Positions 43,231 to 51,398 of a stretch of DNA of 64,000 nucleotides are shown here, piece by piece (the first letter of the stretch is position 1; every line of letters starts with the position of its first letter). The notes beneath the pieces were generated by a model. That model saw only the letters and a list, made by a program, of their open reading frames with translations. It made no database searches and was not told the origin of the DNA. The DNA comes from Mammaliicoccus lentus (GTDB lineage: Bacteria > Bacillota > Bacilli > Staphylococcales > Staphylococcaceae). The DNA is taken from the NCBI RefSeq assembly GCF_002902755.1, contig NZ_PPRS01000018.1, positions 53,412 through 117,411 on the forward strand. Reading direction: 5' to 3'. A program made the translations under genes and the position numbers.

Positions 43231-43326
43231 TTATATTTATTGCAAATCATGTAAAAATCTTTCTTTTAACTATGTTGTAATGAAAAATCAGAGATGAGGA
43301 TTTTATGTAAGAAGTATATGGAATGC

Positions 43327-43363
43327 AAAATGCGGTTCGATAAATAAAAAATATCGAACCGCA
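43327..43363 (-). terminator. terminator of the radical SAM gene
   Basis: A perfect 12-bp stem TGCGGTTCGATA with TATCGAACCGCA, followed on the minus strand by UUUU. The left arm region is repeated directly at 43369-43387 (17 of 19 bases). Confidence 0.8.
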
Positions 43364-43416
43364 AATGTAAAATACGGTCCGATAAATCTAAAACAAGCTA
43401 GGATTAGGAAATCTTT

Positions 43417-44556
43417 TTATAAGTGATTCATTCTATGCTCATTTGCTTTAAAGTCTACATCTTTATAATACATATCTTTTACAAGTAAGTTAGGACCTAA
43501 ACATTTAACTTTTGGACAATGACAATTTAAAGACTTTGCTAGTGACGAATTTATCCATGTTTGGTAAACATCTTCTAATTTATCTTGTTTAATATTTGCG
43601 ATTGATCCAGTTTCATCACCGAAATCTGTAACGATAACATCTCCAGAAAATACACTAACATTCAATCTACTTCGACCATCAGGGTCATTTCGTAAAGTGA
43701 CATTTTCAGCTTGATTTAAACGATTTAATAAGTGCTGATCCGATTCATTTAAGAAGCATGGGTAAAATGGTAATGTGCCAAATAACATCCAAGTATCTTT
43801 ATCTCTAAAGTCTAAAATATCATGTATAGTTTCCTTCATTTCATCTAATGTCATGATGTTTAACTGACTAGCAAAATCTGATGGGTACATCGGGTGTATT
43901 TCATGTCGGCTACATTTCATATCATGTACAATCTCATTATGAATCTTTTTCAAATAAGGTTTAGTGTTACGGTTTAACATTGTTTCAGCTGATACAAACA
44001 TGCCTTGTTCTGACAAAGTAGCTGAGTTTTGAATCATTTGTTCGTAAAGTTTATAGCGTGCCTTTAAAGGTGGTTTCTTGTCCATTACGTGGAAGCCGAC
44101 TTCACTGAATTCATCAATCGTACCCCAGTTGTGAGAAATATGCATCACATCTATGTATTCAGCAATTTCTAAATAACGATCTAAAGGCAGTGTTAAGTTA
44201 GAATTCATCTGAGTATAAATACCTCTATCATATGCATATTTTAAAAGAGGTACCACTGTTTCTCTAATAGACTTTTTACTAAACATTGGCTCTCCACCAG
44301 TAATAGAGATTGTTTTTAGATGAGGAACTTCGTCTAATCTTTTTAAAATTAAATCCATCGGTAAAGTGTCAGGGTCTCTCAATTGTAAAGTGTAGCCAAC
44401 TGCACAATGCGCACATCTCATATTACATAAAGTCGTAGTTGTAAATTCAATATTACTTAGTTGAAGTGAGCCATGTTCATCTATGTCATTATAAGCTTCC
44501 CAAGGGTCGTTATTAATTGTTATTTTTTTCTTCTTTAAACCACTATGTATTGCCAT
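43417..44556 (-). CDS. YfkAB family radical SAM protein
   Basis: A 379-residue radical SAM enzyme. Cys44, Cys48 and Cys51 in CNMRCAHC bind the catalytic [4Fe-4S] cluster; SITGGEPMFSKKS is the SAM-contacting GGE motif. A second cysteine group near the C-terminus, Cys345, Cys347 and Cys352 (CHCPKVKC), is the CxCxxxxC motif that defines the YfkAB family and suggests an auxiliary cluster. Reaction and substrate are unknown. AAAGGA ribosome binding site. No partner peptide or maturation genes are adjacent. Confidence 0.9.
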   Translation of the reverse strand: MAIHSGLKKKKITINNDPWEAYNDIDEHGSLQLSNIEFTTTTLCNMRCAHCAVGYTLQLRDPDTLPMDLILKRLDEVPHLKTISITGGEPMFSKKSIRETVVPLLKYAYDRGIYTQMNSNLTLPLDRYLEIAEYIDVMHISHNWGTIDEFSEVGFHVMDKKPPLKARYKLYEQMIQNSATLSEQGMFVSAETMLNRNTKPYLKKIHNEIVHDMKCSRHEIHPMYPSDFASQLNIMTLDEMKETIHDILDFRDKDTWMLFGTLPFYPCFLNESDQHLLNRLNQAENVTLRNDPDGRSRLNVSVFSGDVIVTDFGDETGSIANIKQDKLEDVYQTWINSSLAKSLNCHCPKVKCLGPNLLVKDMYYKDVDFKANEHRMNHL

Positions 44557-44829
44557 TTATAAAATCCTTTCATCTTGAATGATACCTGTTTAATATCATT
44601 CATTTTATAGCACTATCGTTAACTTTGAATAAAATAAACTTTTGTTTACTCTCTCGATTTTTTATTTTCCATCTCTTCAAGCTTTTTGTCAAATGCTTAT
44701 TTCGCTCTGTGATGGGCCTTTAGTTTTGGTTATTTATGTAGGAATGAATGCCAATACTGGATTATCATTGTTTTTATACTTGTAATCATTCATAATAATA
44801 TTATTAAAAACATTAAAAGGAGTATCAAT

Positions 44830-44991
44830 ATGACCCAAAAGACGTCTTTGACTGATATTAAACAAAGATTATATGATTTTTTAGATGAAATTGAAGCAAT
44901 GAATCCAGAAGATATGGAAGTTTCTGATGTGGATGAATGGATTGCATTATTAGATGAATTAGAGAAAAAAGTTCAAGCTATGCAAGACTAA
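44830..44991 (+). CDS. SE1561 family small protein
   Basis: A 53-residue acidic helical protein beginning MTQKTSLTDIKQRLYDFLDE and ending KVQAMQD, matching the conserved staphylococcal SE1561 family of unknown function. AAAAGGAG ribosome binding site at good distance. Transcribed alone, divergent from the radical SAM gene; the 273 bases between them hold no other convincing gene. Confidence 0.8.
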   Translation: MTQKTSLTDIKQRLYDFLDEIEAMNPEDMEVSDVDEWIALLDELEKKVQAMQD

Positions 44992-45028
44992 TACGGTGTC
45001 TTCCTATCATAAAATAAACTTGAAATAA

Positions 45029-45053
45029 GTTTATAATTTCAGATATGTGGTAT
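45029..45053 (+). promoter_or_regulatory. SigB-type promoter of the PfpI-family gene
   Basis: GTTTAT and TGGTAT separated by 13 bases, 40 bases before the start. The Bacillus counterpart (general stress protein 18) is sigma-B-controlled. Confidence 0.45.
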
Positions 45054-45093
45054 ACAGAGAGTAGACACATTATGAAAGGAAGAGATTGATATT

Positions 45094-45609
45094 ATGAGTA
45101 AGAAAGTAGCAGCAGTTGTAACTGACTTATTTGAAGACGTTGAATTAACAAGCCCACAAAAAGCATTAACAGATGCAGGACACGAAGTTGTTGTTGTAGG
45201 TGAAGAAAAAGGTAAAGAAATCACTGGTAAAAAAGGCGAAAAAGTTAAAGTAGACGTTGGTATAGATGAAGCAAATGCAGCAGACTATGATGCAGTCTTG
45301 ATTCCTGGTGGCTTTTCTCCTGATTTATTACGTGGAGATGAAAAAGGACGTTTTGGAGAATTCGTAAAACATTTCGTACAAGAAGAGAAACCTTCATTCG
45401 CAATTTGTCATGGACCTCAATTATTAATTGATACTGATTTATTAAATGGTAGAACTTTAACAAGTTTCTTATCAGTTCGTAAAGATTTACAAAATGCAGG
45501 TGCAAAAGTCGTTGACGAATCTGTAGTCGTTGACAATGGCATCGTCACAAGTCGTACACCAGATGACTTAGAAGACTTTAACCGTGAATCACTTGCATTG
45601 CTTCAATAA
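45094..45609 (+). CDS. DJ-1/PfpI family stress protein
   Basis: 171 residues of the DJ-1/PfpI fold with the nucleophile-elbow cysteine in [13 protein letters not shown] (around residue 105-117) and the conserved Glu in the N-terminal strand (LFEDVEL). Homologues are called general stress protein 18 or intracellular protease; deglycase or protease activity is debated. AAAGGAAG ribosome binding site. Single gene with a strong terminator and a SigB-type promoter. Confidence 0.92.
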   Translation: MSKKVAAVVTDLFEDVELTSPQKALTDAGHEVVVVGEEKGKEITGKKGEKVKVDVGIDEANAADYDAVLIPGGFSPDLLRGDEKGRFGEFVKHFVQEEKPSFAICHGPQLLIDTDLLNGRTLTSFLSVRKDLQNAGAKVVDESVVVDNGIVTSRTPDDLEDFNRESLALLQ

Positions 45610-45621
45610 ATGCTTTAATTG

Positions 45622-45651
45622 CCACTCACCATTACGGTGGGTGGTTTTTTT
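45622..45651 (+). terminator. terminator of the PfpI-family gene
   Basis: 9-bp GC-rich stem CCACTCACC with GGTGGGTGG (one G-U) and seven U. Confidence 0.92.
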
Positions 45652-45688
45652 ATATGGTAAATCTTAAATAGAAAATTAAGAGTCTAAC

Positions 45689-45785
45689 GTGCAAGAAAGT
45701 ATAAACAAGCCCGTCCAGTCAACTACTGCCAATATAACCAAAGGTATATGACATTGGGTCAAAGACTCATACCTTAAGCATGCAC
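45689..45785. repeat. conserved staphylococcal intergenic repeat, structured
   Basis: Sits in the 299-base gap between two genes. GTGCA and TGCAC bracket it; AAGGTAT and ATACCTT (45741-45775) form an inner inverted repeat. Its core CAGTCAACTACTGCCAATAT matches, from memory, an intergenic repeat that is common in S. aureus. No coding potential seen. Confidence 0.5.
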
Positions 45786-45808
45786 AAATAAAATCGAAGA
45801 TTATATAA

Positions 45809-45859
45809 AAATAGCATCTCATTTCTAACTGAATAAATCAGTGAAATGAGATGCTATTT
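45809..45859 (-). terminator. terminator of the pyruvate oxidase gene
   Basis: 17-bp stem AAATAGCATCTCATTTC with its complement and an 17-base loop, then UUUUAUAU on the minus strand. Confidence 0.88.
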
Positions 45860-45908
45860 ATTTTGAGTTAGGATTTATGTCCTTAGCTCGTCTAATTAGA
45901 CTATTAAT

Positions 45909-47642
45909 TTAGAAGAATCTTCTAATTAATGTTTTTAATGGTGGCATTTTTTCTAATCTGTTTTCTTCTAACGCTGTTCTAATTTCGAATTTCGCATAGC
46001 CTCGTGCTTCATCCCAAACGATTTTTCCTGGTAGTGGGGCAGCATCTGGATCTACTCTTACATTAACGATTACTGGTTTATCTGCTCGTTTTGCTTTTTC
46101 TAATGTTGGTGCAATATCTTCTACATCTGAAACGTTATAACCGATACCACCACAATTATCAGCAAATCTAGCGAAGTCTATATCTCCTAAATCGATAGCG
46201 TATTCTAATTCACCAGCTGCCTGTTGTTCATATTTAATGAAGGAAAGCTCTTGGTTATTTAATACGACAACAATGATTGGTAATTTATATAGTACGGCTG
46301 TTACAAAGTCATGCATAACCATAGATAAACCACCGTCACCGGTAATTGCGATTGCTTGTTTATCAGGATTTGCTATTTTACTAGCGATTGCTCCTGGTAA
46401 AGCACAGCCCATTGTACCTAACCATGATGAAGTAATAAATTGATTATTATGGTCTAGCTGTAAATAACGTGTACTCCAAACTGTGGAAGTGCCAACATCT
46501 ACTGAATAAACAGTATCTTTGGTAGCTATTTTTTCAATTTCTGCCATTAATCTTTCAGGTCTAATTGGCATGCTATCGTCTGTTCTATCTTCTTCAAGCC
46601 ATTTATTCCATGTTCTCATGTTTTCTTGACATGCTTTAAGGAATTTACGGTCATTTACTTTTTTAGCTTCTTTAGTTAATGAATCTAGTACATTTTTAGT
46701 ATCGCCAACTAAACCAACATCTACATTAAAACGATTGCCAATAACTGATGGTTTAATGTCGATTTGAATACATGGTATATCTTTATCAGGTAAATAATCT
46801 ACATAAGGATAGTTAGTACCGACTAAAATTAATAAGTCTGCGTCTTTAGTAGCTTCGAAAGCTGGTTTTGTACCAATTTTACCTAAATTACCCATGAAAT
46901 TAGGGTGTTTATCAGGGATGATACCTTTTGCTGGTAATGTGATTACACCCGGCGCATCAATGTGATCGATGAAATCGAGTAGTTCATCTTTTGCATCTTT
47001 AGCTCCAACACCCGTTAATACAACAGGTTTTTCACTATTATTAATTAATTCAGCTGCTTTTCGAACTTCACTTTCTTCAGCATATTTAACTGAATTTTGA
47101 AATTCATAAGTTTCTCTTGGAACTTTATCTTCTATTTTTCCACTTAATATATCACTTGGAATTGTAAGTACAGCAACACCTTTTTTAGCGTATGCTGTTT
47201 TAATTGCTTCGTTAACTGTTTCGTGGATGTTTTCCGCTGATTCAATTTGTTTATTATAAACGGCAACATCTTCGAATAATGCTGGTAAATCAACCTCTTG
47301 GAAAAATTTTGTTCCCAATTTGTCTGAGTCTGTTTGACCAGCTAATACAAGCATAGGCACGTTGTCCATTTTGGCATCATACATACCATTTAATAGATGG
47401 ATTGCTCCTGGTCCGCCTATACTTAGAGCTACTGCTATTTTTCCAGTTAGCTTAGCATAACTACTAGCGGAAAGTGCAGCGACTTCTTCATGTCTCACAT
47501 GATAAAATTTAATCGCTTCTTCTTCTGTTTTAAGAGCATCAACAACTTTATCTATTGAATCACCAGGTATTCCATACACATGGTCAATCTGCCAATTTTT
47601 TAAAACTTGTACAAGTGCTGCATTTGCTTTTATTTTTGCCAT
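45909..47642 (-). CDS. pyruvate oxidase (CidC/YdaP type)
   Basis: 577-residue thiamine diphosphate and FAD enzyme that converts pyruvate to acetate and CO2, passing electrons to menaquinone. The N-terminal half has HVYGIPGDSI and the catalytic Glu in YHVRHEEVAALSA; the TPP and Mg site is GDGG onward to VVLNNQ. S. aureus CidC is the closest known type by length and C-terminus. Start: AAGGAGG followed by ATGAATGG, where the second ATG (8-base spacing) opens this frame. A partial SigB-type promoter is upstream; the Bacillus homologue YdaP is a general stress protein. Confidence 0.9.
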   Translation of the reverse strand: MAKIKANAALVQVLKNWQIDHVYGIPGDSIDKVVDALKTEEEAIKFYHVRHEEVAALSASSYAKLTGKIAVALSIGGPGAIHLLNGMYDAKMDNVPMLVLAGQTDSDKLGTKFFQEVDLPALFEDVAVYNKQIESAENIHETVNEAIKTAYAKKGVAVLTIPSDILSGKIEDKVPRETYEFQNSVKYAEESEVRKAAELINNSEKPVVLTGVGAKDAKDELLDFIDHIDAPGVITLPAKGIIPDKHPNFMGNLGKIGTKPAFEATKDADLLILVGTNYPYVDYLPDKDIPCIQIDIKPSVIGNRFNVDVGLVGDTKNVLDSLTKEAKKVNDRKFLKACQENMRTWNKWLEEDRTDDSMPIRPERLMAEIEKIATKDTVYSVDVGTSTVWSTRYLQLDHNNQFITSSWLGTMGCALPGAIASKIANPDKQAIAITGDGGLSMVMHDFVTAVLYKLPIIVVVLNNQELSFIKYEQQAAGELEYAIDLGDIDFARFADNCGGIGYNVSDVEDIAPTLEKAKRADKPVIVNVRVDPDAAPLPGKIVWDEARGYAKFEIRTALEENRLEKMPPLKTLIRRFF

Positions 47643-47677
47643 TCATTATTCCTCCTTGTTTGCATATACTAATATAT

Positions 47678-47703
47678 ATACCCAAATACGCTAAAAGTAA
47701 TAC
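47678..47703 (-). promoter_or_regulatory. possible SigB-type promoter of pyruvate oxidase gene
   Basis: Minus-strand GTATTA and GGGTAT with a 14-base spacer. The -10 is perfect, the -35 has two mismatches. Confidence 0.35.
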
Positions 47704-47813
47704 GTAAAAGTAAGTCTCCGGACTGATTTTCTTGTTTTTAAGTAAAAACCAGTGTTTAAAATACTTATTACAAGATATAATAATAAAAGAAATACGAATG
47801 AGGGAGCGCAAAG

Positions 47814-48632
47814 ATGGGGCTATTTAAAAATAAGAAAAATGATATTTCTCAAACAAATTCTGAAGAAGAAGTTCAATATAGAAGATATCAACACTACTAT
47901 CAAGAACCTATACAACCTAGAAAAAGAAAAAAAGTGTCCAAATTATTTGGATTTTTAGCTATATTAATCATAGTTGTTATCGCGTTCTATATCGCAGTTA
48001 TGTATATGTGGTCAAGAACATCGGACGTAGATGAATTAACAAAAATAGAAGATAAACCATCTTATGTTCAAGTTGAAGATATGCCTGATTATACGAAAAA
48101 TGCATTCGTTGCCGTAGAAGATAAACGGTACTATGATCATGAGGGTATAGACTTAAGAGGTGTATCAAGAGCTTTAGTAGTATCATTAAAAAATGGTGAA
48201 TTGACACAAGGTGGTAGTACGATAACACAACAAGTCGTTAAAAATTATTTTTATACGAACGAAACTCAAATGACGCGTAAAGTAAAAGAAATGTTTGTAG
48301 CTAAGCGAGTAGAAGATACTTATGATAAAAATGATATACTAAGTTTTTATGTTAATAATATATATTTCGGAGGAAACAATTATACTATAGAAGAAGCGGC
48401 TAATTATTATTTTGGCGCTACAGTAGATAAAAATAATCCTTATTTACCACAAGTTACAGTATTACAAAGTGCAATTTTAGCAAGCGTAGTTAATGCGCCA
48501 TCAAATTTCGATATTAATAACATTAGTGATAGTTATGTAACAAGGATTAAATCAACATTAGAGAAAATGAAACAACAAAAATATATTACAGATAGTCAAT
48601 ATACACAAGCTATAAATGAATTAAAGCAATAA
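47814..48632 (+). CDS. mgt: monofunctional peptidoglycan glycosyltransferase
   Basis: A GT51 transglycosylase (272 residues) that polymerises lipid II into glycan strands without a transpeptidase domain; also called SgtB. One transmembrane anchor (about residues 42-63) follows a basic cytoplasmic tail. Catalytic Glu102 is in AVEDKRYYDHEG, and GGSTITQQVVKN and RKVKEMFVAKRVED are the other conserved motifs, followed by FYVNNIYFGG. GAGGGAG ribosome binding site. Own terminator before recX. Confidence 0.95.
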   Translation: MGLFKNKKNDISQTNSEEEVQYRRYQHYYQEPIQPRKRKKVSKLFGFLAILIIVVIAFYIAVMYMWSRTSDVDELTKIEDKPSYVQVEDMPDYTKNAFVAVEDKRYYDHEGIDLRGVSRALVVSLKNGELTQGGSTITQQVVKNYFYTNETQMTRKVKEMFVAKRVEDTYDKNDILSFYVNNIYFGGNNYTIEEAANYYFGATVDKNNPYLPQVTVLQSAILASVVNAPSNFDINNISDSYVTRIKSTLEKMKQQKYITDSQYTQAINELKQ

Positions 48633-48636
48633 CAAA

Positions 48637-48683
48637 GCACACTGGGTTAAGTGATTAAACTTTTAAACTCAGTGTGTTTTATT
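48637..48683 (+). terminator. terminator of mgt
   Basis: Stem CACACTG with CAGTGTG, extended by GTT/AAC across a bulge, then UUUUAUUG. Confidence 0.8.
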
Positions 48684-48715
48684 GTATTCTATATATAAAT
48701 GTGGAGGGATTCAAT

Positions 48716-49519
48716 TTGCTGAAAATCACTAAATTAGAAGTACAAAAGAAAAACAAAGAACGGCTAAATTTATTTATTAACAACGAATTTGAGATGGGTA
48801 TTGATCAAGCTACTTATATATATTTTAATTTAAGAAAAGATATGGAAGTTACGAAAGAACAACTTCAAAAAATTAAAGACTATGATCAATATAGACAAGC
48901 TTTAAATCAAGCAATTATATATCTATCCCATAAAAAAAGAACGGAACTAGAAGTAGAACAATATTTAACGGACAAAGAGTACAGTTACGATTTAGTTAAA
49001 GATGTAATTGATTACTGTAAAAACAATCGCTATATTAATCACGAAGATTATATTGAAAGTTTGAAAAATACAATTTTAAAAACAACTGATAAAGGTCCAG
49101 ATCATTTTGAAAGAGTAGCTAAAGAAAAAGGACTATCAAATGATTTAATATTAAAATATAAATCAAAATTTGAAGAAGAAATGTCTGATGATAGAATTAT
49201 AAATATTGCAAATAAAATTATGAGTAAAAAGAAACAGCCACCAAATAGGTTAAAACAATCTATCGTACAAACGCTACAACAAAGAGGATATGCTTTTTCG
49301 CTTATTAACGAGCATTTAACAGATTTAAATATAGAACCAACTTCTGACGATGTTGAAAATATTTTGATGAAAGATTTAGAAAAGGTATATAATAAATATC
49401 AAAAGAAATATAATGGATATGAACTAAAAACTCATGTCGTTCAAGCATTAGCGAGAAAAGGCTATACATTTGATATGATTAATGACAAATTAAGAGAAAG
49501 TGGTATTGTAGATGAGTGA
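48716..49519 (+). CDS. recX: RecA regulator RecX
   Basis: Inhibits or modulates RecA filaments. 267 residues, helical three-repeat protein with KITKLEVQKKNKERLNLFI at the start and typical RecX helix motifs such as LATKLxxKGYS-like RTELEVEQYLTDKEY and ARKGYTFDMINDKL. It starts with TTG at 48716, with GGAGGG seven bases upstream; no suitable ATG exists. It overlaps the YfhH gene by eight bases. Confidence 0.9.
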   Translation: MLKITKLEVQKKNKERLNLFINNEFEMGIDQATYIYFNLRKDMEVTKEQLQKIKDYDQYRQALNQAIIYLSHKKRTELEVEQYLTDKEYSYDLVKDVIDYCKNNRYINHEDYIESLKNTILKTTDKGPDHFERVAKEKGLSNDLILKYKSKFEEEMSDDRIINIANKIMSKKKQPPNRLKQSIVQTLQQRGYAFSLINEHLTDLNIEPTSDDVENILMKDLEKVYNKYQKKYNGYELKTHVVQALARKGYTFDMINDKLRESGIVDE

Positions 49520-49829
49520 AGATAAAAAATTTGTAGAAATGACAGAATACGAATTAAACACAGTAATAGCGGATTATAGAGAAAAAATGAGAAAAGCTGA
49601 AGCGATGGGTATTCTAAATGAATACGAAGTTTATAAAAGAAAAGCTTTAATTGCAGAAGCTTATCTTGTTGATACATCTAAGATAGAAACAGGAAAGGTT
49701 TATGGACTAATAGGTGAGACGCGCAGTTACTTTAAAGTTGAAAGAATTAATGGTGTGTTTGCGTGGGGCTTTAGATTAAAAGGTTCAAAAATTGAGGAAG
49801 GCATTCCAGTTAGTCTTCTACAACTATAA
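49512..49829 (+). CDS. yfhH: YfhH family protein
   Basis: A 105-residue protein of the YfhH/DUF1811 family: helical N-terminus (MTEYELNTVIADYREKMRKA) and a small SH3-like beta barrel (GKVYGLIGETRSYFKVERI). Function unknown. Its start lies in the last codons of recX, so it is translated with it, and the TagH-like gene follows after 12 bases. Confidence 0.88.
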   Translation: MSEDKKFVEMTEYELNTVIADYREKMRKAEAMGILNEYEVYKRKALIAEAYLVDTSKIETGKVYGLIGETRSYFKVERINGVFAWGFRLKGSKIEEGIPVSLLQL

Positions 49830-49841
49830 TGGTGGTGCAGT

Positions 49842-51389
49842 ATGACACAGCAAATATTAGTAAGAGTTGTTAATGCAACAAAATATTATTACAAAACTAA
49901 AAAACAGAATAAAATTATATCTTTGTTCAAATTAAATCGTTTAGATAGAGAAATTATTTTGAAGAATGTGACGGTACATCTATATCGTGGTGAAGTACTT
50001 GGCATAATAGGCGATGATGAATCAGGTAAAGAATTAATCAGCAGATTAATGACAAAGGAAATATCGCCCAACATAGGTAAAGTAACCAATAACGAACAAA
50101 CATTTCTTGCTGATGTTTCGCATAAAGAAAATGATTTTCAAACTTTAAATGAATTGATTATAAGAACGCTAAGTTTATCAAAGGTTAGTGCTAAAAACAT
50201 ATCTAAGTTACAAGATGAGATTTTAGATTTTGCAGAGCTAAAAGATAAAGGTACTTCTACATGCCAAGAAATTACCCAAAGTGAGTATGCTCAATTACTT
50301 ATTGGTATTAGTAATTATATGAAACCTACTGTAGCGATTTTTACAAATATCATTCAATATTTAAATGAATCATTTCAACAAAAATTTCATGATTTTTTAA
50401 CAGAACAGAAAGAAAATGATAGAGCTGCAGTATTGATAGATGATCATGTTCATTCTATAGAGAAAATGAGCAACTATTTAATTTGGTTAACATACGGTCA
50501 AGTTAGAAAAGAAGGTACAGTGAAAGAAGTTTTAAATCACTATAGAGATTATTATAAAAAGTATAATCAACTTTATGACAAAGAACAAAAGTCGTTATAT
50601 GATTTGAAATGGAGAATATCACAGCAAGAGTTACCAGTTGCACAAGGTGAAGGTTATAAAAGAATGCGCAAATATCAATACGGTAAAATACCTAATTCTA
50701 TAGAAAAAATGTTATTTTACGGTACGACTTTTCTTATTGGCGCATCGTTAGCAGCATTATTCATGTTCTTGGATGTAGGAAATTTAAGTTCTAATAAAGA
50801 AGATACAACTAAACAAGTTATTGCTACGAACAGTAAGCCTGAATACATAGACAAATCAGCATATATATTATCGTTAAAAAAAGATACAGAAGTACAATCA
50901 TCATCTAAAGATAAAAATTATAAACTTCCTCAATATAGTTTCCTAGATGTCACTGGTGAAAATGAATCTAAATACAGACTAGAAATAGACAGTCAAGCTT
51001 ATACAACAAATAAAAATAATTTATACTTCTTTAATCCAGCAGGCTTATACGAAGAAAAAAATTGGTCTGAATTAGAAGATTATGTGGATGATAATTATTT
51101 AAATTATATTGATTTTTATAATAGTTTTATGCATAAAAGCCATAAACAAGTATCTGAGACTATCAGACCAGAAAATGAAAATAGGTTTAATGAGCAAATG
51201 GAAGGTCAAAAAGTCCATATGATTTTTGACAGCGATAATAAATTAATTGGCTTTACATTTGATATTAAAAATAAAGAAAAACTCATCAAAAAATATAATA
51301 TTTCTAGTGATAATTGGGTCGTTAAATCAAGAGACGGGTATATGGTAGCAGACTTGAAAGCAAACAAATGGATCTTTATTCGATTATAG
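49842..51389 (+). CDS. TagH-like protein with degenerate ABC ATPase, membrane helix and outer domain
   Basis: 515 residues. An N-terminal ABC-type domain (1-245) aligns in layout with teichoic acid exporter ATPase TagH but its catalytic motifs are eroded: Walker A is GDDESGKE (57-64, Glu for Ser/Thr), the signature is ITQSE (144-148) instead of LSGGQ, and Walker B reads VAIFTN (164-169), without Asp-Glu. A transmembrane helix (290-312) leads to an extracytoplasmic domain of about 200 residues, as in TagH. A TagG-like permease follows. It is probably not an active ATPase; a structural or regulatory role, or use of another ATPase, is inferred. Confidence 0.7.
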   Translation: MTQQILVRVVNATKYYYKTKKQNKIISLFKLNRLDREIILKNVTVHLYRGEVLGIIGDDESGKELISRLMTKEISPNIGKVTNNEQTFLADVSHKENDFQTLNELIIRTLSLSKVSAKNISKLQDEILDFAELKDKGTSTCQEITQSEYAQLLIGISNYMKPTVAIFTNIIQYLNESFQQKFHDFLTEQKENDRAAVLIDDHVHSIEKMSNYLIWLTYGQVRKEGTVKEVLNHYRDYYKKYNQLYDKEQKSLYDLKWRISQQELPVAQGEGYKRMRKYQYGKIPNSIEKMLFYGTTFLIGASLAALFMFLDVGNLSSNKEDTTKQVIATNSKPEYIDKSAYILSLKKDTEVQSSSKDKNYKLPQYSFLDVTGENESKYRLEIDSQAYTTNKNNLYFFNPAGLYEEKNWSELEDYVDDNYLNYIDFYNSFMHKSHKQVSETIRPENENRFNEQMEGQKVHMIFDSDNKLIGFTFDIKNKEKLIKKYNISSDNWVVKSRDGYMVADLKANKWIFIRL

Positions 51390-51398
51390 GAGGTTAAT

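Noticed and set aside
47584..47811. 75-codon minus-strand frame overlapping the start of pyruvate oxidase
   Set aside because: Its ATG shares the AAGGAGG site but at only four bases, it overlaps the conserved TPP enzyme out of frame, and its sequence has no family resemblance.
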